From contig JAINUG010000011.1 in NCBI GenBank assembly GCA_029706075.1, forward strand, positions 9,057,001 to 9,121,000: DNA of 64,000 nt, given 5' to 3'. The position numbers and the translations under genes are program-made. Below are positions 25,301 through 34,239 of this stretch, piece after piece (the first letter of the stretch is position 1; each line of letters opens with the position of its first letter). The DNA is from Aldrovandia affinis. Its lineage: Eukaryota > Chordata > Actinopteri > Notacanthiformes > Halosauridae. The notes below the pieces were generated by a model that had not been told where the DNA came from, did no database searches, and saw only the letters and a program-made list of their open reading frames with translations.

Positions 25301-28300
25301 AACTAACGTAACATTAGTCGCCTATAGTGTGCTGTAACGACATTACTCTGTTTAACTTGTACCTTATCCTCTAGCTAGCTAGCCAACCAGATCTCTCATG
25401 AACTTACTAAATCAGCTTGCTTGCTAGCTCGCTGGTTAACTATTTTGCCCAGCCCAACTACCTAACTAGCAAGCTATTTAGTGCTAGCTAGTAATGAGCC
25501 TAGCTCACTTGACAATGGCCTGATCTTAAACACGGTAGCTAGCTAGCTAGCCAACGTGAAGCAGATATCTCAAGTTTAGCGTACGGTGATGTCACCGACA
25601 TATAAATTCGCTATTGACCAGTATAACGTAATACTGTTTACTAACGCGATGTGGAAGTCGGTATTAACGAGGCATAGCTTGGCATCTGCCGCGGCGAGAC
25701 TTCACAAAGCCTCAAACTTGCAGTAAAATATTTGCGCTGTCGTAATTATTATATATATAGGCTATGATTAAAAAACAATTCGCGCTGACGAATGGAGATT
25801 CGCCAGGTGTTTCGGGCATTTCAGTTACGAAAGGATTGGAATTAGGCAAGTTTAGGACCGTTTCGTGTATACGCGAGCAATTCAGCTTACACTTTTCAGG
25901 GTTTTATTTAGGTTTTATAAAGGGAAAAACGTATATCTCCTTCAAACCTGTCTGGGTAGCAGTGTCACTGTTACACTTGCCCCAGGCACAACGTTTAACC
26001 ATAATTTGCTAAAAATCCGCAAAAACCAGCTCGAAAATGAAGAAAATGTCAAATTTTTGCGTGTAATTCAATGGAAGGCAGGAAAACAATGTCGGAGGAA
26101 CTGTAGGAGTATGTAAAACACGCCGCTGTGATTGGCCAGTTTGCGTTTTGGGGCGTGGTTTAGCGAAGGGTCAATTAGGCTAGCATTTATACAAGACTCC
26201 AAAGTGTGTTTTCTCCCTCCATCATCATTGACATGATGCTTAAAATCTGAACAAACTTTCCTGCAATCTGGTTTAATTTCGCACTCGCATTCTGGTTCCA
26301 TAAAAAATATTTTCTATTAGATTTTTTTTTCTTTCAATGCATTGATAGATTAATGATTAAAGTTGTGTGCTGTTAACACAATTTTTTACCATACAAAACA
26401 AATACTACTCTGAAAAGGTGATGCATGATATTTGGCTTACCTTATTTGACCACTTGTATGCCTGCAGTAGCTGACTATATAGTGGGGTCTTGTCCTGAAC
26501 TGGATCCAAACTCAGCAAACCACTGTTGTGAAGGGGATGACTTTCAGAGGGCCGACCAACCAGGTTACTGAGTCGTTCCAACTCACTGTGAAACAACATA
26601 ATTAGTAATTGGCCAACAAGAAAGCTAACAAGGCTTTATAATTCAGGATGAATATAGTAAGAAGCATATCCCCAAATCCCAGATATGCTTTCCCCACAAC
26701 TACATTCTACATAGTTTGTGTTGCCTTCAGTTCAATCTGTATCTAGATAAAATCAATGTACTTGTGTAATTACATTGAGTAACAATCAATGGTGAATAAA
26801 ATTTTCAAACCAAATAAATTCACACCATTATGAAATGGCACAATAGGATATTAAGATGCTACAAAGCTCCTTTATATAAAGCTCCGTTACTATGCCGTTT
26901 AATATCATAATGATTATATTTTTTATAAAACCTTGTTTACAGCTCATCTAATGAGGATGTAGCAGCCAAACCTTGCCGCATGCCATGGGCTGAATGCCAT
27001 CTTGATAGAGAAATTCTGTTTCTGTTCAAAATAGTTTTTGAACCTCTTCTCACGCTGGCACAAGGTGTGGAGCTGTGCCAAAAGAGATAGGCGACATACT
27101 TGTACTGTTTCTTAGGACTGTTTTTGCAGAGAGCTAGCAGTCGAGGTCAGAGCAGTGTGCCTTTCCAAAAGATACGAAGTTCTCCCAGAGATGGAAAAAT
27201 ACAGTCTTGTGACGGCTGTGTGGGCGAGGCTAAAGCATTTGTCTAAATTATTGTGTATAAAGAAGTGTTCTCCCCGGAAATGATTTGTTCATTACCTGGC
27301 AGGGAGGCGGTGAACCCCGAATGCATTTGGTTAAATAAACTCTGTTGAAAATTGGTTGTATGTTCTGTTTTCTCATTTGGTGCAAGTGTTCTCTATTCAC
27401 TTTGTAGGTCTTCTGAATTTCGTGAACCTAACAATCTGACTTGCAATAAACCAAACCAGTACTAGTCCTCCTTCCAGCTGCCACTCCTCTGAATGGACAC
27501 AAACTCTCTGAACATGCCTTGCCTTTATTGGCATTGCCTTGTTTTATTTTGTTTGTGAATCAAAGTTATCAAAGTGGCTATATTTCCTACAACTTAAAGA
27601 AAACAGAGATCCTAGTCTTAGGAACAAAGGCCAAAATATCAGAAATCTGTCTAGCTTGATTCTCTATCCCTTAGAAGCGAGAATCAAGTAAAAAAAAAAA
27701 AACGTAGATGTAATTTTAACTCTGGGTATCAAATTGAAGATGAATCTCTCATATAAACACCCCTGGCAGATTTATAAATATATATTAAACTACTTTTTTT
27801 TTTTTTTAACTGCAACTGTGAAAAGTAGAGACTGGGCTTATAAGGTACATGTGTACCATATAAGCCCATAAGATTATATAGACATTTTATTTGATTAAAT
27901 ACTTGATATTTTACTGATTTTAAAATGCAGACTTAATATTAATATTAAATGCAATGTAGATCTAAACCTTCAAAATATTATATTATAGGCAGAAATGTCT
28001 CCAGCATTGATGAACATAGTAGCTATAGGCAGGGGTGCACATAAGTGGTATGCGTTAACCGTATTTTCAGCCGAGTTCACTCGCGTAAACAGCGAATGCA
28101 CTCCTACCACAACTGTTTTTACCCCACAAACATGTACAAACATGTATGCATTTTGTATCTTCTGTGTATAAAGCACATTGAGTCGTATTAAATGTGCTCT
28201 ATAAATACAATTTGATTGAGCACAAAAATAATTCTTCCGAAATGCTAACGTTTTTCACTCGTCTTTTTATGAACAGATTTGTATTTGTGTTGGGAAGGCA

Positions 28301-29173
28301 AGTAGGAGACAGGTGATTTGAGGATTTTAAATGTAAAACTTTGCAACCATTACCTAAACAATGCGCGACCACTCAGTGTTTAATAAAGAAACCCATTGTG
28401 GTGTTTGGTGGAACGTTGACATAAAAATAAATTGACGAACCTGGTCTTTCCATCTCCTAGTCTTGCTGTGACGCTGTGTGTCAGTTAGAAAGTGAGTGAG
28501 ATCCCCGCTCATATTCACATTATCTATGCCGAGAATTAAGTCAATTTTGTCTGATGAAGCCACTTACGGTAACTTCACTATACATTTTTGAAAAACTGTG
28601 ATGGTGTTGGTGAGCATTCATTGTCACAATACTACCAGCACTAACAGTGGCGTGCGTGACTTGGATTTCTCTACTTTTACGTTTTTGTCAATTCTGACTG
28701 GAAAAGTAACTTGTGGAACACGATCTAAGATTTAACAAGGGATGAAAATGAGTTCCGAATTCAACGTGACTGCTAAAAAAAAAAAACCTACAATGAGGAA
28801 TTAAACTATTAAGTTATTGTACGCTGGTTCACTTTTCCCTTCATTTCACAGCCCTCAAAACTACAAACAGAGAGCTTTGGAAGTGCAAATACATATTTCT
28901 AATGTGTGCACGAATGCACACTGAGTTAATCAGTCATTAATGTGTATTGTACAAGCAAACGGTCACTCACTTAAGGTCCCGGTTCACAGCCTGTAGGTTG
29001 TCCTGAAAATCAGTGATGAAAACCTTTTCCCGCCCTTCTAGGGTTTCTTTATTTTTCATTCCATCTTTCAAAGAGTCGAAAACCCGAGTTACACTTGAAC
29101 GAAGCGCCTGAATTGCAGTTATTGCCTGCGAAAATGCTTCTAAATTTACTCCAACATTCATTACGTCCGCCAT
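9528..29173 (-). CDS. med27: MED27, Mediator complex subunit 27 (8 coding exons)
   Basis: Subunit of the nuclear Mediator complex, which links transcription factors to RNA polymerase II. Coding exons on the minus strand: 28971-29173, 26441-26585, 23567-23697, 18629-18722, 16846-16953, 14922-14963, 10383-10460, 9528-9662. Lengths sum to 936 bp (311 aa plus stop), the human length, and every junction is GT-AG with matching phase. The product starts MADVMNVGVNLEAF, continues through NELERLSNLVG, LQYHAGLASSLLNQQSLKRS, YVDDVISRIGRMFP, VTLGKVLKAIVVMRSLFIDR, LDIWSKSTHQVFQK and VTDHATTALLHYQLPQMPD, and ends HDSCRQ. The C-terminal Cys-rich block (CQRCGRYLQDGLPPTWRDF) is the family hallmark. Exon 6 is only 42 bp. 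The start is the only Met preceding the conserved N-terminus. No break is seen, so the gene looks functional. Introns are full of repeats. Confidence 0.97.
9663..10382 (-). other. MED27 intron 7
   Basis: 720-bp intron, A/T-rich; no repeat recognised. Its donor is ATG|GTGAGT and its acceptor TTCACAG. Confidence 0.7.
10585..11085 (+). mobile_element. Tc1-like transposase C-terminal remnant
   Basis: Encodes ILQQDNDPKHTLKLCKNHLV (second catalytic Asp) and WPDLNPIELVWDELDRRVKA (catalytic Glu). The two are separated by a 123-bp palindromic insert at 10722-10844. Downstream frame drift is visible before a KAKGGYFEES-like end. No terminal repeats were found, so this is a fragment. It lies in MED27 intron 6. 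Confidence 0.8.
10722..10844. repeat. 123-bp terminal-inverted-repeat MITE in a Tc1 remnant
   Basis: The ends GGGCCGTATGTACAAATAT and, inverted, GGGCCGTATGTACAAAGAT match at 17 of 19 bases. It lies exactly between MTW and WPAQWPDLNPIE of the transposase remnant, so its borders are well defined. Confidence 0.8.
11195..11759 (-). mobile_element. L2 LINE 3' end (minus)
   Basis: Minus-strand copy of the 5250 family. The frame at 11494-11766 encodes [20 protein letters not shown] and ends LKTQLFRLHYH; the 3' UTR runs down to about 11195 (ACATTTTAAGCATTTAGCAG). About 20 bp more of the same L2 (ACCAGTGATTTGAATTGAA) reappears at 14631, showing that the SINE and hAT between landed in it. Confidence 0.82.
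11760..12120 (+). repeat. tRNA-derived fish SINE with GGAT tail
   Basis: The head GGCACGGTGGTGCAGTGGAT and B box GGTTCGAATCC are followed by the conserved body TTTGCATGTTCTCCC, CCAAAGACATGCA and ATTGGCGACCTGTCCAGGGT, ending in (GGAT)n. This is a widespread fish family. Flanking AGTTCCTCTAGC on the left and AGTTCCT on the right suggest its target duplication, the right copy being cut by the hAT at 12128. Confidence 0.8.
12121..14626 (-). mobile_element. hAT transposon with partial transposase
   Basis: Element about 12128-14619 between GTTCCTC repeats (12121-12127, 14620-14626). The ends are AGGGTATATACAGG and, inverted, AGGGTATCCGCGGGG. On the minus strand, 14323-13514 encodes 269 aa: a BED-like finger (CTLCKKTISVASMGVNAVKS, then HMHSASHK) and the first catalytic Asp in FVLMFDESLNHSTKTKQLDV. 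A second block at 12930-12706 encodes SLSMDGPNVN and CGLHTLHN, the second Asp and the C-x2-H motif. The C-terminal Glu/dimerisation region is missing and a CA microsatellite sits in between, so it is not autonomous. Confidence 0.85.
13279..13345. repeat. (CA)n microsatellite
   Basis: CA dinucleotide run with a short ATATAT interruption, inside the hAT. The Cys/Val and His/Thr open frames here are artefacts. Confidence 0.95.
14650..14815 (-). repeat. hAT-like MITE end with Tc1 TIR fragment
   Basis: In the minus sense it begins CCAGGGGTGGACAATTCTG and contains a TACCAGTCAAAAGTCTGA Tc1-type end. It stops about 100 bp from MED27 exon 6. Confidence 0.5.
15060..16845 (-). other. MED27 intron 5, largely unassigned
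   Basis: No transposon end recognised. Two close YY1-like motifs (AGATGGCGCC and AAGATGGCCGC) lie at 15283-15307, of the kind found at LINE 5' ends or promoters. Confidence 0.4.
16954..17649 (-). other. Left part of MED27 intron 4
   Basis: Contains a short CCCCCAC-rich stretch near 17450-17510 and a minus-strand frame (YDCTEPALFDIDDHWDELS) that looks like a decayed coding remnant of unknown origin. Nothing else is recognised. Confidence 0.35.
17650..18600 (-). mobile_element. BEL/Pao LTR-retrotransposon fossil (pol fragment)
   Basis: A minus-strand fossil in MED27 intron 4. Two pol segments are recognisable by family motifs, GGFRLTK in the higher-coordinate part and SSWYQFKRALAWI in the lower part; both are typical of the BEL/Pao clade. 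No LTRs were found. It is broken, with several breaks, and is interrupted by a younger 363-bp insertion at 17935-18297. It looks old. Confidence 0.72.
17935..18297 (-). repeat. Foldback, SINE-like insertion with 14-bp target duplication
   Basis: Flanked by perfect GGATTCATAGAGGA repeats (17921-17934, 18298-18311). About three quarters of it is a near-perfect 86-bp inverted repeat (17934-18019 and 18127-18212) around a 107-bp loop; a second inner inverted repeat, GTCTTTTAATCC/GGATTAAAAGAC, extends into the loop. The remaining 85 bp, read on the minus strand, carry a GGTTCAAAAGC B-box-like site. The 14-bp duplication points to LINE-type retroposition rather than a DNA transposon. Confidence 0.65.
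18723..20795 (-). other. MED27 intron 3, right-to-left first part
   Basis: A/T-rich and mostly unassigned. It contains only a Tc1 end fragment at 19571-19790. Confidence 0.45.
19571..19790 (+). repeat. Tc1 terminal fragment (CAGGTAACTGCC family)
   Basis: Begins CAGGTAACTGCCAAAATGAA after TA and continues ACCAACATAAAGTGTCTTAA. It is the same family as the 36639-40280 element. Truncated; no transposase. Confidence 0.75.
20800..21280 (+). mobile_element. CR1-like LINE fragment, second copy
   Basis: Shares with 170-351 and 2782-2967 the blocks encoding LLYNKDI, LKELGEIIHKPLTDIF and DWKQGSIIP. It then jumps to a C-terminal piece with a TVNAWDSLP-like region at 21205-21280. Internally deleted and full of stops. 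Confidence 0.7.
21280..22116 (-). repeat. hAT-like non-autonomous repeat, copy A
   Basis: In the minus sense it begins CAGGGGTGTCCAATCTTATC at 22116. It carries ACTGCAGGTGGTGAAAAA near the right end and an inverted counterpart near 21310. About 430 bp is shared, inverted, with 29800-30265. A younger hAT at 22119 used CCCCTGCT at its border as target site. Confidence 0.65.
22111..23519 (-). mobile_element. hAT transposon (TTF/ZNF862-like), partial transposase, 8-bp TSD
   Basis: Element 22119-23511 between identical CCCCTGCT duplications (22111-22118, 23512-23519). The ends are CAGGGCTCAACACTAAC and, inverted, CAGGGCTCGAAACTGCC. Two overlapping minus-strand frames (23125-22667 and 22919-22305) encode first an acidic N-terminus with SGLKFTWLRYEKQ, then a zinc-finger-like MYCVYCKQCGP and, near the end, VPYLSFMIDGDTDISTKECE, the first catalytic Asp region of the ZNF862/TTF-type hATs. 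A frameshift joins the two. The rest of the catalytic core is missing. Confidence 0.85.
22119..22238. repeat. 120-bp MITE-like unit at the left end of the hAT
   Basis: This stretch alone has both hAT ends: it begins CAGGGCTCAACAC and ends GGCAGTTTCGAGCCCTG. Its last 60 bases repeat the true right end of the larger element (23450-23511) almost exactly. It is a miniature copy fused to, or templated within, its parent. Confidence 0.75.
23698..24859 (-). other. MED27 intron 2, left part
   Basis: No gene. The segment GTAGCCCAGCCCAATTTTTG near 23940 and flanks look like old repeat, unassigned. Confidence 0.4.
24860..26176 (+). mobile_element. DNA transposon with 26-27 bp TIRs and a SWIM-like N-terminal fragment
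   Basis: Ends AATTGACCCTTCGCTAAACC at 24860 and its exact inverse at 26176; the match extends through CACGCCCC (about 27 bp). The frame at 24930-25133 encodes MALPLSLTALPGEILSNFWK then DRSRQKGIQYAFEGYI. A frameshift later the sequence reads EYNDIKLHCSCKAG and a GTAGGT donor. CSCKAG is the first half of a SWIM zinc finger, and this N-terminus resembles fish proteins with SWIM and YqaJ-type nuclease domains. The rest of the gene is deleted. A 4-bp AATT could be the target duplication. Superfamily uncertain. Confidence 0.7.
26177..26440 (-). other. MED27 intron 2, right part
   Basis: Short A/T-rich intron sequence next to the exon 2 donor; nothing recognised. Confidence 0.5.
26950..27431 (+). 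mobile_element. Possible solo LTR fossil
   Basis: TATA-like GTGTATAAAG near 27252 is followed about 90 bp on by AATAAA near 27342 and a T-rich tract, and the region ends CCTAACA. This promoter-polyA spacing is LTR-like. No clear target duplication was found; other repeat types are possible. Confidence 0.3.
27570..28215 (+). mobile_element. L2-group LINE fragment
   Basis: Encodes KTEILVLGTKAKISE, the region after the RT catalytic motif. A GCTCTATAAATACAATTTGA tail lies at about 28195, as in L2 3' ends. Internally rearranged and stop-ridden. Confidence 0.55.
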
Positions 29174-29210
29174 TTTAATGACAAGTGTGAAGCTAGGCAG
29201 AAGAATAAAC

Positions 29211-29247
29211 TACTTCCGGTGTCACGCAGAAAAATTCAAAATTAAAG
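29211..29247 (-). promoter_or_regulatory. MED27 core-promoter block (A/T box + CCGGAAGT)
   Basis: In the transcription sense: CTTTAATTTTGAATTTTTCT, then GCGTGAC and ACCGGAAGTAG, about 40 bp before the ATG. The spacer between A/T box and ETS site is shorter (10 bases) than in the other three (15-16). Confidence 0.58.
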
Positions 29248-29448
29248 TTAGAATGTATTTTTGCTTTTTTTTTCATTACTAAATCAAAATGTCTCAATTT
29301 TCTCAGCAACTTTAAGACAACTGCTGTTGCGGTACTTTCTTCTGTTTATAAATCATGTATTATTTATTACTGAGACCAAAATGTCTCACCATGTTTTTTG
29401 GGGTTCGTTGTGACTTCAAAAATGAATTAATTATGACCATGTAAAACA

Positions 29449-29715
29449 GTGGTTCTCAACCTGGGTCCTGGGGACTGTGTATGCTGGTTTTTGTTATAGC
29501 CAATCTCTTGTTGAAAAGTTCTACAGGTTTGGCTCATTGTTATTTGCATTCATTGAACTCATTCATTAATTCAATTCATTTTCCACAAATGGCTGTTTCA
29601 GTTACCAGGTGTCCACATTTTCAACAATTAGGCCCCCACTGATTTCACCTGCCAGTCTATAATTGAATTAATTAAAAAGGTATCCTAATGGAATCATGTG
29701 ACATAGAGCTAAGGA
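29449..29715 (+). repeat. hAT-like MITE, copy 2
   Basis: Begins CAGTGGTTCTCAACCTGGGT and runs through TTTTTGTTATAGCCAATCTC and TTAGGCCCCCACTGATTTCA. It then passes directly into the copy-B repeat. Confidence 0.65.
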
Positions 29716-30285
29716 CATCCATTTTTCACCACCTGTCAGGAACCTGCAGTTCCGTCCTCCAACACCAAGAGCTCAATGGAGGACTTTCTGAAGCTATCGG
29801 TTAAGCAATCAACACATTACGATTTCAAGTTATGATCATTCAATTACCACAAATTAGATTTGTATTGCAGTGTAGTAGACTAGTTAGTGGTTGGTGCTGC
29901 ACACAACCTCACATAATCATACTGATTGATTTGTAAGTAGGCTACTGCTTTCAATTGTGAAAATATGTCTGTTGACACTTCTGTAGGACATATCATGTCT
30001 GTGCTGGAGCAAAGAAACTGATATGTTGAAATGAGTGGGCAAATATTTTTAAACCACACAAACTTATGAAAACAATTGAAAGCAATTTTGACAGCCTAGG
30101 CAAAATAAAAATATAAAGAACAAATGTGTTATTGATGGGATACCTTGATTTTTAAAATTCAGTTAAGGGAACACAATAATTTATATCTTGGTGTTGATTT
30201 TAATCATTGTCAGATAATTTGTTGTTATAGAGGTGTAAAAACTTGTCCATAAGAGGAAATACTCCTCTCCGCCTCAACAGAATTG
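29716..30285 (+). repeat. hAT-like non-autonomous repeat, copy B
   Basis: Inverted counterpart of 21470-22010: CACCACCTGTCAGGAACCTG, GTATTGCAGTGTAGTAGAC, ACTTGTCCATAAGAGGAAA. The two copies are 7.5 kb apart on either side of MED27 exons 1 and 2. Confidence 0.65.
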
Positions 30286-30399
30286 TTTACAACTGATAAA
30301 TATTGTTTCACCACTTCTGTGCGGCTACGGGTGCCCTGGTCAACAGGGGCAAGAGCGAGCTGTTCCTGTCGCCATCATAGAGTGAGTCTCTTAACCTGT

Positions 30400-31560
30400 C
30401 CTTTCCCTGTATGCACAGATAACATCAGGCTCCTGGGGGTCACCTTCCAAGCCAACGGGATGGGAAGCCAGAGCTGGGAAGAGGCCCTCCATTACATCTG
30501 GACAAAAATGTGGAACTGGAGCATGCGGCCCCTCAAAATTATGGGTAAAATCCTGGTCCTGAAGGCAATAGTCCTCCACAGCCTACTCTACATTAGTCAT
30601 GTTTTTCCCCCAGACAGAGCCACTAGCAAGATAATTGCTAGGATGGCCTTTCACTTTGTCTGAGGGAGCAACATGGAGAGGATGAGGAGGACAACCCTGA
30701 TGAGGGAGGACATTACTAACATCATTCTGGTGCAGGGTCTAGCCGTACTGAGAGCCAGAGAGGGACGTCGGCCTCTAGTACGCTAGCCAGGTACTATGCT
30801 ACCCCATGGGTCTGTGTGGGCTAGACCTGACAATGCCATATAGCTGAGATCCCCCATACATCTATAGAGCCCTGAGGGATTTTGCCTTCAGGATGGGATT
30901 ATCAAGGACAGGACTGCCCTCTTGGACATATAAAAACATAATGTCCATTTTCAGATGGACTATGTCCCTCCCCAGGGGCAGCCTGTCACACACAATTAAT
31001 TAAACAATAAACAGAAAGATATTTCATGGATGCCTGCTTAAGGTTGTCTCCTCACTAGATAATTTATGTTTAAACAGCACTCAACCCTTTCCTTAGGCTC
31101 CCCCCATTGATGCACTGACTCAGAACACAAATACTATCTGTTCTTTGAGTGCTCCATGGCCAGGCCAGTCTGGGGCCTGGTTGTCTCCTCTCTCCCTGAA
31201 CAGGCCCTTGCCGATCCTCTCTGACGGCTGAGAGCATCCTCTACAGTCCTTCCAGAGTCTGCAATATCCCAGAGCACCAGTGTCACTGGAGGATTATCAA
31301 CACCGTCAAGCAGGCCCTGTGGTCCCGGAGGTGAGGAACATCAGGGTCCACCACAAGCAAACTGTGGATCTAGTCACTCTCCAGAGGAAGATCCAAAACC
31401 TCCTCTAAGACAGCATTTTGATGGACTTTATACAGATGAGAGAAGGGCGAGAGAGAAATGGGGGGTTAGCCCCTGGAAAAAACTGGTTAAATAGCTCACC
31501 CCCCCAAAAGGAGGCACAGTCTGAACCACCAAGACCCTGAGCACTGAACCTTTCTTTCGT
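30400..31560 (+). mobile_element. Tx1/L1-clade LINE C-terminal fragment
   Basis: The frame at 30283-30663 encodes DNIRLLGVTFQANGMGSQSW, LKIMGKILVLKAIVLHSLLY and the FPPDRATSKI block of Tx1/Keno-type reverse transcriptases. Further pieces follow after a stop (GSNMERMRRTTLMRED). 5'-truncated and decayed. Confidence 0.7.
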
Positions 31561-32189
31561 CTTTTAAAACCTTCATGATTTATTTTTTGTTTGTCACTTT
31601 GAATTTAAAATGACCCTTTTTGGATGTCTTTTTCAGGGGGGTTTTCCGCAATGTATTGCAGATGTACTGTTCTTAGGTTGCGTTCACACTGCCAATAGGA
31701 TATGCCTTGAATTGGCACATAGGTAGGCCTATGCCTTGGTGGTTTGATATAGGCGTGTTCATGGTTCGCTACATTACCTAGCTAACTACGTTGCAAATTG
31801 AAAACATTTTTATATCGTAAAATGGACATGTATTTTCACAAAAATGTGAGATTGTAGTATATAGCTAAGGTCACAGTAATTATATAAATCTATACTGATC
31901 ATTTTCACTAACCTGCAATATCCTATAATTCTGCATCTACTATAGCTAGCCTAATAGGCTTAGTGAGGTAAATAAATGCACATATTTTGTTACTAATCTG
32001 AACTGTGGACACATGTTATGGCCATTTTTGTATATGCAGCCTTTAATTTTTGACTGAAAAATGTGAGAGGTTTTTTTTCTTAAAGTCCTCAGTGGGTTGT
32101 GTAGGCTGTCAATAAATGCATTCCAGATACACAGAACACATGTGTTGACAACACCAAGTTAAGAAATACACTCACAAAACCTTTCCAAA
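31561..32189. other. Intergenic, nothing recognised
   Basis: A/T-rich between the Tx1 fragment and the Gypsy fossil, with one GCTAGC-rich patch. Confidence 0.45.
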
Positions 32190-34010
32190 TGACTCACAAA
32201 AACTTTCCAAGTTCCTCGCCCACTGGAAAGGACCGTACGAGGTCCTAGAGAAAGTGGGTGAGGTTAATTATAGGGTAAGTCAACCCGACTGTCGCAAGAA
32301 AACCCAGCTGTACCATATAAACCTTTTGAAACAGTGGCATGTCAGCGACCAGGTCCCAGAGGGGGGACCGCAGCCATGTCTTACAGCCAGCCAGGCGGAC
32401 GAAGTTCCGCTAGGGGAGCAACTGAGCGCGGCCCAACGACAGGAGCTATCGGAGCTGGCGGGCCACCATAGAGAGGTCTTCTCAATGGAACCGGGGAAGA
32501 CAGACGTCGTTGAACACCACATCACCACTTCCCCGGGAGTCAAGGTAACCCAGCGGCCGTACCGCATTCCAGAGGCGTGGCGTGAAGTGGTGGGCCGCGA
32601 AGTGCAGGCGATGTTGGCGGCCAGGATCATAGAAGAGTCCCGTAGTGAGTGGTGCAGCCCCTTAGTCCTGGTCCCCAAGCCTGATGGAACAATCAGGTTA
32701 TGCAATGATTTTAGGAAACTGAATGAGGTTTCAAAATTTGATGCGTACCCCATGCCTAGGGTGGATGAGCTGATCGAGCAGCTCGGGACGGCCAGATACC
32801 TCAGCACGCTGGACCTGATGAAGGGGTACTGGCAGGTGCCCCTGACAAGGGAGTCCAGGGAGAAGACGGCGTTCGCTACCCCAGATGGCCTATATCAGTA
32901 CAGGAAACTGCCATTCGGGTTGCACGGGGCCCCTCCCACGTTCCAGCGGATGATGGATCAGATACTGCATCCCCATCGACAGTATGCTGCCGCGTACCTG
33001 GACGACATCGTCATCCACGGAGAAGACTGGCATCTCAGGCAAATGCAAGAGGTGCTGCACGCACTAAGAGGGGCGGGGCTGACAGCAAACCCCTGGAAGT
33101 GCCACCATGGGCTACAGGAGGCAGAGCACCTGGGTTACACCATTGGCCGAGGGTTGGTCAAACCCCAAGCGGCCAAGATCGAGTCGATCCGGAATTGGCC
33201 CCACCCCACGACACAGAAACAGGTGCGTACAGTCATCGGGCTGGCCAGTTATTACCGTCGATTTATCCCCAACTTTGCATCCCTGGTTAGCCCGTTGACC
33301 GACCTGACCCGGAAAAAGTTGCCGCAACAGGTGGAGTGGACCGAGACCGAGGAGGCTGCATTCCAGAACCTCCAGACCGTTGCTGGTCACTCCGGACTTC
33401 CAAAAGCCCCTGCTGGTACAGACGGATGCATCTGAGACCGGAATCGGGGCGGTCCTGTCTCAAGTACAGGGGGGTGAAGAACACCCAGTGATGTACATAA
33501 GCCGTAAGCTTCTGCCAAGAGAGACGAGGTACTCTACGGTGGAAAAAGAGTGCCTCGCTATCAAATGGGCACTGGAGACACTCCGATACTATTTATTAGG
33601 GAGAAAATTTACGTTTGTAATGGATCATGCCCCATTGGTGTGGATGTCGAAAAATCGCGAGAGTAACGCGAGTGACCCGCTGGTTTCTGTCATTACAACC
33701 TTTTAATTTGTATGTGCTCCACAGGTCCGGCGTCAACCATGGCAACGGAGAGAAGCCCTGTGGTGCCAGGCCGCTCCCCCCTCCGGGTTGGAGCTGAGGG
33801 GGAGGGTGTGTAGCGCCCGAGTAGGCGCTTTCTATGGCATCATTGTAGAGGGGAAATACCTTTTGGCATGCTGGCTCCACCCCCGCGCCGTGTTGAGAAC
33901 CCCGGGACTAATTCCACAGTTGACGTGCATAAGCGCGACTACAAAATAACAAAGAGCGCTCACACAGGTGCATGGTTGGGAGTAGGTACGAGATTGGGTG
34001 GGTGAGAGTT

Positions 34011-34059
<49 letters not shown>

Positions 34060-34225
34060 TTGGGAGGAAAGACCGCGTGTTGAATTAACACTGCTTTGTT
34101 CTTTTGAAAGTTTTGTTTGTGATTATTATTTTGTGGCAATTGGACGGATTGGACTCAATTCAACAGCACAAACAGATTTTTTACATTTGTTTCACATTTT
34201 TTCCAATTACACCCCTTTATTTTGA
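32190..34225 (+). mobile_element. Ty3/Gypsy LTR-retrotransposon fossil, integrase-before-RT order (Gmr1-like)
   Basis: A 5'-truncated fossil. In order it retains an integrase C-terminal GPY/F-type block (HWKGPYEVLEKVGE), then reverse transcriptase (WCSPLVLVPKPDGTIRLCND, catalytic AYLDDIVIHG) and RNase H (QTDASETGIGAVL). A purine-rich tract follows at about 33793-33806, and a probable 3' LTR begins about 33807-33809 (TGTAGCGCCCGAGTAGGCG). Integrase upstream of RT is the order described for deuterostome Gmr1-type Gypsy elements rather than usual Gypsy. It is broken (a few breaks) and no 5' LTR was found. Relatively well preserved, so perhaps of moderate age. Confidence 0.8.
34014..34051. repeat. 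(GA)n microsatellite
   Basis: Pure GA run inside the probable 3' LTR of the Gypsy fossil. Confidence 0.95.
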
Positions 34226-34239
34226 TTTAACCCTCCCCA

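Larger units (their letters stand above)
26586..28970 (-). other. MED27 intron 1
   Basis: 2.4 kb intron. It holds a possible solo LTR (26950-27430) and an L2-group fragment (27570-28215). The remainder (28220-28970) is unassigned. Confidence 0.5.

Noticed and set aside
28354-28563. 69-aa minus-strand frame upstream of MED27 exon 2
   Set aside because: Not needed for the full-length MED27 reading, no family similarity recognised; likely chance.
32280-32807. 175-aa minus-strand frame
   Set aside because: Antisense shadow of the Gypsy fossil's reverse transcriptase region.
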